Shown here: positions 32,878-38,285 of the stretch, in pieces
Layout of the letters: each line of letters starts with the position of its first letter
How positions within the stretch are numbered: the stretch's first letter is position 1
Notes under the pieces: model-generated
The model's database searches: none
Seen by the model: the letters and a program-made list of their open reading frames with translations, nothing else
Told to the model about the DNA's origin: nothing
Origin: a virus
Virus record (IMG/VR): IMGVR_UViG_3300017960_000030
Coordinates: 1-38,285 of that record
DNA: 38,285 bases
Reading direction: 5' to 3' (one strand)
Position numbers and translations under genes: made by a program

Positions 32878-33193
32878 TGTTTTCCCCAAAATTAACAGGG
32901 ACTAAATTGCTTTTAGCCAGATAGGGTTCTAGTTCTTCCCAAATACATTTCTTATGATAAACGTACTGACCGTGGCGCATTATAATTATCGGTTCTGTTA
33001 TGTCGCCGTTACAACGATCACAAATTATCACATCTTTCATGTATTTGTTATCTTCTGGAACCCATTCGTCAAGATCCGTCATAATAAAACTATCCGGAGG
33101 CATCATGGCTGTCATTGTCTTTTTGTTTTGTAAAAAATTCTCATACCGAGTTTTCACAAACTCCTCTCGTTTTATAAATTTCCATTCCTTCAT
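32861..33193 (-). CDS. Small zinc-finger-like protein
   Basis: A protein of 110 residues. Residues about 55-85 carry ICDRCNGDITEPIIIMRHGQ, then YVYHKKCIW: C-x2-C and a later H-x2-C, a possible treble-clef-like zinc site. The first half is basic and helical. GGAGAACAG precedes the ATG. Its stop region overlaps the receiver gene by 17 nt; it overlaps the winged-helix gene start by 4 nt. It may bind nucleic acid; not recognised further. Confidence 0.5.
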   Translation of the reverse strand: MKEWKFIKREEFVKTRYENFLQNKKTMTAMMPPDSFIMTDLDEWVPEDNKYMKDVIICDRCNGDITEPIIIMRHGQYVYHKKCIWEELEPYLAKSNLVPVNFGENNVERK

Positions 33194-33468
33194 CTGTTCT
33201 CCTTTCTATTAAATACTACTATTCGTTTTTTCCTGTTTTCTGGTAGACTTTTTTGTATTGAAAAATCTTTATAAAAGGAATCCTCAAACGCATAATATTG
33301 AGCTGGCCCACCTTCCGTTTGATCTTCTCTAATTATCAAATCTTTTTTCACTAACCTGTTAATCGTGTAAAACTTAGACTTGTTACCATTGGTAAAAACA
33401 AACGGAGTTTTTTGGTGGTTTGCTACCATAAAACACAAAACATCATATTCAGACGGTGTCAGCTTCAT
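33190..33468 (-). CDS. Putative winged-helix DNA-binding protein
   Basis: A protein of 92 residues: MKLTPSEYDVLCFMVANHQK (helix 1), KSKFYTINRLVKKDLIIRED (turn and recognition-like helix then wing strand), QYYAFEDSFY (wing). This order is that of small MarR- or DUF-type winged-helix proteins. The C-terminus is basic (ENRKKRIVVFNRK). The ATG overlaps the LigA stop. A transcription-factor role in the middle-gene operon is likely but unproven. Confidence 0.5.
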   Translation of the reverse strand: MKLTPSEYDVLCFMVANHQKTPFVFTNGNKSKFYTINRLVKKDLIIREDQTEGGPAQYYAFEDSFYKDFSIQKSLPENRKKRIVVFNRKENR

Positions 33469-35366
33469 TGTCCCTCCATTAATCTATTTAGTTTGTCTTC
33501 GTTTATAATCTCTACGCCAAGTTTTTCAGCTTTAGCCAACTTAGAACCAGGACTATCCCCAACAATTAAATAATCCAGCTTTTTGCTTACGCCGGATTTT
33601 ATAATTCCGCCACGCTCTTTAATTGCGCCTTCCACTAAACTTCTCGTCTCGGATAAGCCTCCAGTTATGCAGAAACTTTTACCTGCTAAAGTTTGATTTT
33701 CTGTGTTGCGTAACGGTGGTATTGCACGAACCCCTGCGAACAACAAACCCTTGACGGTTCTACTTCTTTTATAAAGACCGTCAACAATGGCTTCCGCTCG
33801 TAATTGCCCCAAAGAATCTATTCCTAGATTTAAAATGTGAGCAACATCCAGTTGCATAATCTTTTCTAAACTGTCAAACCCACCCTGCGTAATAAGCGTC
33901 TCCCATAACGTCATGCCTATATCTTTTATGTTTAATCCTGCTAGAAAAACGTGAAGAGGAATATCTTTGTACCGTTGATACGACAGCATGTTCTCTGCGG
34001 ATTTAAGACCGGTCCTAGAAACGTGCTGACAAACATCTTTCACGGAAATTAAATAAAGGTCGTCTAAATCTTCTACCAATCCGATTTCGAAAAGTTCTCG
34101 TAAGCGTTCTGGTCCAATACAATTTATTCTAAAATGTCCCTTTATTATATTTATCCAATGTTCTAATGTGCCAAGGTTTTTAGCTTTACAATCTTCGTTC
34201 GGACAAACTAAAAACGCTCCGTGTACTTCTGTTTTGTGTGAACACGTTGGGCAATTTAATGGGAAGACAGGCATGTACGTTGTTCTATTTTCTCCATCAA
34301 TTGATTTTTCAACGTGCGGAATCACGTCTCCGCGACGACTAACTATAACTCTGTCTCCGACTGCAATTTTCTTTTCGGCCATTTTGCTGATATTTGCTAA
34401 CGAAACACGCTCTACATTTACGCCAAGGTCGACTGGTTCAATCATCCCGACCGGAGTTATGTGTCCGTTTTTGCCAACGCTCCATTCTATCTTTTTCAAT
34501 GTTGTTTCTTTAGCTTCGGATGGGAATTTAAAAGCGATGCGAAATTTTGGTCTTCGGCGAGAAGAATATCCAACACGTTCTTTTAGGTTGCTATCATCAA
34601 CAGAATAAACAACACCGTCGACCATCCAATCTATATCGTGTCTTTTGTATAACATGTCATAGTAAACACGTTCTATTCCCTCTTTCGTCCCATAAACCCA
34701 ATAATTAATAAGATCAAGACCACATCCAGACAGAAAAGAAAACGCTTCTATATCGCTAATATAATCATCGTCGAAAACAACACCATAATACATCAATGTA
34801 CAGTACGAACAGTTTTTGCCACCTCGCGCAGCACCGCTTGCGCCATTCCTTGGGTTTTCGTATGGATTTTTATCTTCTGTAAAACGCAAATAATTTTCAA
34901 AGTCGCTTATCCTCATCACAATTTCAGCCTTCATCGACAGTGACTCTTTTGTATCGATTTTTCGTTTTACATTTTGCATCTGCAAAACATTGGCAGTAAT
35001 ATCCTCTCCGTATTCCCCGTCCCCTCTAGTTATGGCTTTTACCAGTAAACCCTTCTCGTAAATTAGTTCTACGGCAAGACCATCGTACTTCCACGACGAT
35101 ACAACCGCAGGTGTCTCTTCGCCGAAGGGATCTAGCCAACGCCACAATTCTTCGAACGTAATATTCCCTTCATCGTCTACAGATTTTTTCTTTTCGAGAG
35201 AAGACATGAAAACTCTATGCTTTACATTACGCGAAGATTTTCCGAACGAATCCATATCGGAAGCGTTCATCCCAAATCTTTTGTCGTATTCTTCGTCAGA
35301 AATTAGCGGACACCCTTTTCTGTAAGCAGCGTCCGCTTGTTCTTTAGTAATTTGTTGTAGATTCAT
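33465..35366 (-). CDS. ligA: NAD-dependent DNA ligase (LigA)
   Basis: A protein of 633 residues. Domain order: short Ia region with ISDEEYD (22-28), nucleotidyltransferase with the catalytic Lys in SSWKYDGLAVE (K93), TRGDGEYGEDITANV, AEIVMRI, NPRNGASGAARGG, an OB region with VGKNGHITPVGMIEP and GDRVIVSRRGDVIPHV, a four-Cys zinc finger (CPTC ... CPNEDC), helix-hairpin-helix repeats, and a C-terminal BRCT (LAGKSFCITGG, YLIVGDSPGSKLAKAEKLG). The active Lys sits about 22 residues nearer the N-terminus than in E. coli, so Ia is shortened. It seals nicks in phage DNA, using host NAD. Preceded by a 12-bp hairpin in an 83-nt gap. Confidence 0.9.
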   Translation of the reverse strand: MNLQQITKEQADAAYRKGCPLISDEEYDKRFGMNASDMDSFGKSSRNVKHRVFMSSLEKKKSVDDEGNITFEELWRWLDPFGEETPAVVSSWKYDGLAVELIYEKGLLVKAITRGDGEYGEDITANVLQMQNVKRKIDTKESLSMKAEIVMRISDFENYLRFTEDKNPYENPRNGASGAARGGKNCSYCTLMYYGVVFDDDYISDIEAFSFLSGCGLDLINYWVYGTKEGIERVYYDMLYKRHDIDWMVDGVVYSVDDSNLKERVGYSSRRRPKFRIAFKFPSEAKETTLKKIEWSVGKNGHITPVGMIEPVDLGVNVERVSLANISKMAEKKIAVGDRVIVSRRGDVIPHVEKSIDGENRTTYMPVFPLNCPTCSHKTEVHGAFLVCPNEDCKAKNLGTLEHWINIIKGHFRINCIGPERLRELFEIGLVEDLDDLYLISVKDVCQHVSRTGLKSAENMLSYQRYKDIPLHVFLAGLNIKDIGMTLWETLITQGGFDSLEKIMQLDVAHILNLGIDSLGQLRAEAIVDGLYKRSRTVKGLLFAGVRAIPPLRNTENQTLAGKSFCITGGLSETRSLVEGAIKERGGIIKSGVSKKLDYLIVGDSPGSKLAKAEKLGVEIINEDKLNRLMEGQ

Positions 35367-35392
35367 AGCGGTTTACTCCAACCAAAATTCAA

Positions 35393-35424
35393 AATAGCCC
35401 GCGAACAAACGATCACGAGCTATT
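35393..35424 (-). terminator. Hairpin between the 149-region gene and ligA (weak terminator or attenuator)
   Basis: On the minus strand AATAGCTCGTGA pairs with TCGCGGGCTATT (12 bp, two G-T pairs) around the 8-nt loop TCGTTTGT. It is followed by TTGAATTTTGG, only partly U-rich. It may reduce read-through from the strong upstream promoter into ligA. Confidence 0.4.
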
Positions 35425-35449
35425 CCGAATGTTAAACAAAGCCGATTCC

Positions 35450-35893
35450 TTATCTAAGGTTAGATTTTATAGAATCGAAAAGTTGCCCATTTATTTCATT
35501 GATTTTTCCGTTGATGGAATTTAGTTTGTCAGTCATTGCTGATTTTTCTTTCTCAAGACCTTTTACCTGATCTATCAAACCTTTATTCTCAGGGGTATTA
35601 AGCGCGGTTTTATATTCTGTCTCTGTGATGAGATCGACCGTAGGGACTGCAACTAAAGCACCCGGCACTTTACGTGCATATTGATATTTATTGTACTTTC
35701 CGACAGCATCCACACCGTCCTTGTCAATAATATCTTTCATCATAGCCACGGTTTTTTGTGCTCCATCTTGAGTGAGACACTTCATGTGACCTTCTTTGCC
35801 GCGACCTGCAATTTCTAGCGTTCTGCCGGAAGTCAATTCCACGACACGTTCACCTTTAGTAAACACAACCTTCTTTGTTCCATTCTTTGTCAT
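35450..35893 (-). CDS. Promoter-proximal protein with C-terminal coiled coil, unknown
   Basis: A protein of 147 residues starting MTKNGTKKVVFTKGERVVEL; AAGGAATGTGAAA precedes the ATG at 35893, preferred to a GTG 2 codons upstream. N-terminal part beta-rich (GRTLEIAGRGKEGHMKCLTQ), middle basic/aromatic (GKYNKYQYARKVPGALVAV), C-terminus a heptad-like coil (about 105-145: GLIDQVKGLEKEKSAM, LNSINGKINEINGQLF). It is the first gene after the promoter at about 35960, so it is likely abundant. Function unknown. Confidence 0.58.
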   Translation of the reverse strand: MTKNGTKKVVFTKGERVVELTSGRTLEIAGRGKEGHMKCLTQDGAQKTVAMMKDIIDKDGVDAVGKYNKYQYARKVPGALVAVPTVDLITETEYKTALNTPENKGLIDQVKGLEKEKSAMTDKLNSINGKINEINGQLFDSIKSNLR

Positions 35894-35948
35894 TTTCACA
35901 TTCCTTTCATTTCATTTTCTATTAACAATAAAAACAATATTTGAATAT

Positions 35949-35977
35949 ATATTAATATATTTATTTTTATTTGTAAA
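35949..35977 (-). promoter_or_regulatory. Sigma70-like promoter TTTACA-17-TAATAT
   Basis: On the minus strand TTTACA (35977-35972) is followed after 17 nt by TAATAT (35954-35949) in a very AT-rich stretch. The start would lie near 35942, some 50 nt before the ATG at 35893. It should drive the operon including ligA and the receiver gene. Confidence 0.62.
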
Positions 35978-36176
35978 GCACTTATTTGCCCTATAATTGC
36001 AGAGTGTTAGGAAAAAAGACGTCATCGTGTTTGGTCTGTTATAATAGGCCAAAATCGGTACCCCTCTTATTTAAGGTCTAATAGCGTCCAGGCTAAAAGT
36101 TTTTTCTGTTAGGGGCAAAGGTCGGCCTAACCCTTTTAAACGCGCTGACGGTCTGTTATGGAGTCCGCCAAAAACG

Positions 36177-36254
36177 GGTTTTAGGGTTTTTTGCGCGCCG
36201 ACAGGTTTTAGGCCGTGCTGTCTGGTTTAGGGTGTCTAAAGGGTTGGTTTTAGG
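36177..36254 (+). repeat. Iteron-like GGTTTTAGG repeats (4 copies)
   Basis: GGTTTTAGG at 36177-36185, 36204-36212 and 36246-36254, with GGTTTAGGG at 36224-36232. Spacings of 20-27 bp are about two helical turns, as expected for protein-binding iterons. Confidence 0.55.
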
Positions 36255-36318
36255 CGGTTTGGTGTTGGGGTTGGTGTTTTTTGGTTGGTGTTTATGGCGT
36301 GTGTTCTTTAAATAGCTT

Positions 36319-36349
36319 AGGGCCACCGAACGCTAGGTTCAGCAGCCCT
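36319..36349. other. 13-bp hairpin
   Basis: Minus-strand reading: AGGGC-TG-CTGAAC, loop CTAGC, GTTCGG-TG-GCCCT. All 13 positions can pair if G-T wobbles are allowed. No U-run follows on the minus strand. Could be a protein-binding or single-strand initiation structure, or a weak terminator. Confidence 0.5.
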
Positions 36350-36396
36350 GTTTATTGTTAAAAATTTTCTGTCCGAAATTTCGCGCGGAGGTTTTT

Positions 36397-36837
36397 TCAT
36401 TCCACAAACTTTAAAGGATCTGGATGGGACCAAACTATTGTCCCACACCTGTCGCATTCCAACATTGGCTCTCCGGCAAAACCTTCAGTATCTATATAAT
36501 CCATGTTGCCACATTTAGGGCACTTCCGTGGGACGTTGTATGGGTTATGTTTGGCATCCAGCTCGACTAAAGTCATTCCTACTCGTTTTTCAAATTCAGC
36601 CACAACGTCTTTGTAACCCCACTTTATGTGCGGGTTAAGTTTTAACATTCCATCGTCATAACTATCTTTACCTTGGTCTCTCATTACCTCCCTTCCGTTT
36701 ACTTTTAAGAAGACACCTAAACCTAAATGTAAAACTATTTCGTCTCCGTTCTTTTCAACTGTCCATTCCTCGTAACTGTACGGGTCATGTCGTGGACCTT
36801 CCCTACCTGACTTATAATAAACATTATCGTTTTTCAT
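36397..36837 (-). CDS. Zinc-ribbon protein, unknown
   Basis: A protein of 146 residues. The C-terminus holds a zinc ribbon with C106-x2-C109 (KCPKCGNMDYI) and C128-x2-C131 (LECDRCGTIVW). Before it, EEWTVEKNGDEIVLHLGLGV and WGYKDVVAEFEKRVGMTLVE suggest a beta sheet and helix. The ATG has GGAGGCTAAC upstream. A terminator precedes it, so expression may depend on read-through or an unseen promoter. It is the last gene before the noncoding region, on its upstream side. Function unknown. Confidence 0.55.
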   Translation of the reverse strand: MKNDNVYYKSGREGPRHDPYSYEEWTVEKNGDEIVLHLGLGVFLKVNGREVMRDQGKDSYDDGMLKLNPHIKWGYKDVVAEFEKRVGMTLVELDAKHNPYNVPRKCPKCGNMDYIDTEGFAGEPMLECDRCGTIVWSHPDPLKFVE

Positions 36838-36851
36838 GTTAGCCTCCGAAT

Positions 36852-36877
36852 AAAAAACGGGGGACTGCTAATCCCCC
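36852..36877 (-). terminator. Intrinsic terminator
   Basis: On the minus strand GGGGGA pairs with TCCCCC (6 bp) around a 7-nt loop, followed by GTTTTTTATT. It lies 24 nt beyond the acidic repeat protein stop and ends the right-hand small-gene operon. Confidence 0.8.
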
Positions 36878-36901
36878 ACAATTAAAATTTATGAATGTCT
36901 T

Positions 36902-37393
36902 TTATAAAGTTTGCTGTGGTTGGTGTTCTTCTTTTTTCTCGGTGTCTGTTTTTGCTTTTCTGTAGATGGCTCCCATAAGTTGAACAGCCAATAGTTTGTA
37001 GTCGATAGAAATTTCATCGTAGTCTATGTGATCTACCAAATCCTTAACGTCAATTTTTTCTGCAACGTATTCTAAATCTATAGCGTCAGCCAGTTCGGTC
37101 ATGTCTATCTTTTCTGCTATACCATCCATGTCTAGGTCTGTTGCATCGATCTCTTTACCCAACTGATAATAATCTAGTTCTCTTCCAATTTCTGGATAAT
37201 CGATGTTATCTAAAACCTGTTCGTAAATTTTTTCTGGTTCTATTTTTTCAAACTCCAAATCCAGTTCGTCGACTTTATCGTCAAGACCATCAACCTTCTC
37301 TTCGTAGGCTTTTAGTTTCTTTTCTAGATTTTCAATTTTCGCTGTTAGTTCTTCGAACCTAAAAAGATTTTTCAGTGCTTTTAAAATTTTCAT
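36902..37393 (-). CDS. Acidic nonapeptide-repeat protein
   Basis: A protein of 163 residues. Residues 14-50 form a charged coiled coil. Residues 64-131 repeat every nine residues with the pattern (I/L)-D-x-x-x-(I/L/V)-(A/G)-x-x: positions 64, 73, 82, then 87, 96, 105, 114, 123 (for example LDYYQLGKE, IDMTELADA, IDLEYVAEK, IDVKDLVDH). The repeat zone is rich in Asp and Glu and poor in Lys and Arg. The C-terminus is Lys/Glu/Gln-rich. A solenoid or DNA-mimic-like surface is conceivable but unproven. No family recognised. A terminator follows. Confidence 0.6.
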   Translation of the reverse strand: MKILKALKNLFRFEELTAKIENLEKKLKAYEEKVDGLDDKVDELDLEFEKIEPEKIYEQVLDNIDYPEIGRELDYYQLGKEIDATDLDMDGIAEKIDMTELADAIDLEYVAEKIDVKDLVDHIDYDEISIDYKLLAVQLMGAIYRKAKTDTEKKEEHQPQQTL

Positions 37394-37394
37394 G

Positions 37395-37619
37395 TCATAC
37401 TCCTTTTGTTTTAGAAATCGGTTTGTTTATCATTTCATAAAATTTTTCAAAGTCTTCCGCGGTTAACTCGTCAACAAGTCGCGCTACCAAACAAATAAAT
37501 TCATCAGGATCACCAAACTCGCCCCACTCATTTTGTGCTACACGATCCAAATGAACCCAGAGATCAAATCCAATGTGGTCTTCAAAATCTGGGTTCTTAA
37601 AATTTCTTTTAGTCTTCAT
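37395..37619 (-). CDS. Small hypothetical protein (74 aa)
   Basis: Starts MKTKRNFKNPDFEDHIGFDL; the ATG at 37619 sits 6 nt after GAGGAGG, whereas the ATG at 37625 would touch it, so the former is used. A helix-rich part (WVHLDRVAQNEWGEF, FICLVARLVDELTAEDFEKF) suggests a small alpha-helical protein. Overlaps the neighbouring gene by 11 nt. Function unknown; early small-gene cluster. Confidence 0.52.
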   Translation of the reverse strand: MKTKRNFKNPDFEDHIGFDLWVHLDRVAQNEWGEFGDPDEFICLVARLVDELTAEDFEKFYEMINKPISKTKGV

Positions 37620-37833
37620 ATTCATCCTCCTCTTCGTCCGGTTCGCAAACGTAATCCATAGTAACAGCTAAAAGATTGTTGTAGTCACCGGACGTTGCAC
37701 GTTTTTTGTATTCTTCGACGAGATCGTGGTGTCCTGCTCTTTTCAAGGCTTTTATGACGCGCCCCATTATTGCGAACGCATTACCATCTTCGCCGACCAA
37801 CTTACATGGTACTCTTTTAAAACCTTCTTTCAT
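37609..37833 (-). CDS. Small conserved-looking phage protein (74 aa)
   Basis: MKEGFKRVPCKLVGEDGNAF, then AIMGRVIKALKRAGHHDLVE, EYKKRATSGDYNNLLAVTMD, acidic tail EPDEEEDEYED. The pattern GedGNAf.im..v.kalr.ag..~...f...a..gdYd.ll....dyv is one I have seen as a small phage/bacterial unknown. Overlaps the next gene upstream by 4 nt; its acidic tail codes for the ribosome site of its successor. Function unknown. Confidence 0.58.
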   Translation of the reverse strand: MKEGFKRVPCKLVGEDGNAFAIMGRVIKALKRAGHHDLVEEYKKRATSGDYNNLLAVTMDYVCEPDEEEDEYED

Positions 37834-38057
37834 TTTTGACTCCTTTCTAGTTCTATTAAAGTTTCTTGTATCGCACCGATGTGGCCAGCGTCCCGACCAC
37901 CACGTTTATGATATTCGTCGAGAGCTGCTGTCATTGGCACATCTTTAGCCGCGACTCCAGCAGCCTTAATCTCTTCAAACATTTGCAAAACAATAGGATC
38001 TGTTTTAAGTTTTTCAATTGTCTGTCCATACTTTTCACTTCTTAATATTGTTGTCAT
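37830..38057 (-). CDS. Small hypothetical protein (75 aa)
   Basis: MTTILRSEKYGQTIEKLKTD, a helix (VLQMFEEIKAAGVA), and KRGGRDAGHIGAIQETLIEL. Gly-rich GGRDAGHIG could be a turn in a small alpha-helical protein. AGGAGGTGTTACC precedes the ATG. Part of the right-end early operon. Function unknown. Confidence 0.52.
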   Translation of the reverse strand: MTTILRSEKYGQTIEKLKTDPIVLQMFEEIKAAGVAAKDVPMTAALDEYHKRGGRDAGHIGAIQETLIELERSQK

Positions 38058-38068
38058 GGTAACACCTC

Positions 38069-38272
38069 CTATTTTTCTATCGGTTCGTATTCTACTTGTG
38101 GAAATTTATCTTTTACCCATTCAATAGCTTTAGGAATGTATGCGGAATAGTCATCTTGCCAATTTTCACCTTCTAACATTTCGGTACCAAACATTTCTAA
38201 ATTAGATTCCAATACAGAAAGTACGCGACGTTTGGTCAATTTCTTAACAATTTTTCTATCAATGCTAGACAT
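38069..38272 (-). CDS. Small hypothetical protein (67 aa)
   Basis: MSSIDRKIVKKLTKRRVLSV, then LEGENWQDDYSAYIPKAIEW and VKDKFPQVEYEPIEK. Helical with a basic start and acidic rest. It lies at the right edge, so its upstream neighbour is not visible. The ATG has no strong ribosome site within the bases shown (CTTACACC). Function unknown. Confidence 0.48.
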   Translation of the reverse strand: MSSIDRKIVKKLTKRRVLSVLESNLEMFGTEMLEGENWQDDYSAYIPKAIEWVKDKFPQVEYEPIEK

Positions 38273-38285
38273 GGTGTAAGAAGTA

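Larger units (their letters stand above)
35978..36396. other. Gene-free GT/AC-skewed region, candidate origin or control region
   Basis: About 420 bp with no supported ORF. The plus strand is rich in G and T. Four copies of GGTTTTAGG or GGTTTAGGG start at 36177, 36204, 36224 and 36246 (spacings 27, 20, 22). GGTCTGTTAT occurs at 36033 and 36150. A GTTAGG/CCTAAC hairpin lies at 36108-36131, and a 13-bp hairpin at 36319-36349. The palindrome CGAAATTTCG is at 36374-36383, beside TTCGCGCGGA. Role not proven. Confidence 0.5.

Noticed and set aside
35978-36025. Short minus-strand ATG frame (about 36 codons) upstream of the promoter
   Set aside because: No ribosome site, and it runs through the promoter hexamers.
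36177-36254. CRISPR or telomere-like array (TTAGGG resemblance)
   Set aside because: Units are 9 bp with irregular 20-27-bp spacing and no spacer/repeat structure; only four units, so neither a CRISPR nor a telomere repeat.

Overview
The window is one contiguous, almost entirely minus-strand block of a tailed bacteriophage genome (Caudoviricetes) with a contractile tail. The evidence is a complete virion module: terminase large subunit, portal, SPP1 gp7-like minor head protein, XkdF-like prohead protease, scaffold, HK97-fold capsid protein, connectors, sheath, tube, tail chaperone, tape measure, hub, spike and gp25-like wedge. Genes are packed tightly, many with TAATG or ATGA stop/start overlaps and strong GGAGG-type ribosome sites, so the host is a bacterium. 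The DNA is moderately AT-rich. I cannot name the host. No integrase, repressor, tRNA, rRNA, CRISPR array, holin or classical endolysin is recognisable here.

All genes read right to left. (1) 36.9-38.3 kb: small genes of unknown function, including a very acidic nonapeptide-repeat protein, closed by a clear intrinsic terminator at 36852-36877. (2) 36397-36837: a zinc-ribbon protein. (3) 35.9-36.4 kb: about 500 bp without genes, carrying GGTTTTAGG iterations, a long hairpin and a good sigma70-like promoter; it is a candidate origin or control region. (4) 31.3-35.9 kb: an accessory and DNA-metabolism operon with NAD-dependent DNA ligase, a winged-helix candidate, a zinc-finger candidate, a stand-alone response-regulator receiver, a DUF932-like protein and a pyrimidine-dimer-glycosylase-like protein. 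(5) 23.4-31.1 kb: a ribbon-helix-helix-like protein, then packaging and capsid genes. (6) 15.0-23.4 kb: a cassette of small beta-rich virion proteins (probable decoration or head fibres), a YiiX-like cysteine hydrolase, and the head-tail connectors. (7) 1-15.0 kb: the tail, with an unusually large sheath, the tube, a chaperone with a canonical -1 frameshift site, tape measure, hub, spike, gp25-like wedge and the start of a probable baseplate J-like gene cut by the window edge.

The order follows virion assembly: packaging motor and portal, prohead, neck, tail shaft, baseplate. Extended -10 elements of the form TGnTATACT at 26.8 kb and 9.6 kb may drive late transcription of head and tail genes. 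The points most worth a second look are the stand-alone receiver protein with two usable starts, the 1083-residue sheath with a roughly 500-residue insertion, the acidic nonapeptide-repeat protein, the iteron-like noncoding region, and the hydrolase placed inside the head/neck cluster. Function calls rest on reading motifs and gene order; no database search was run.
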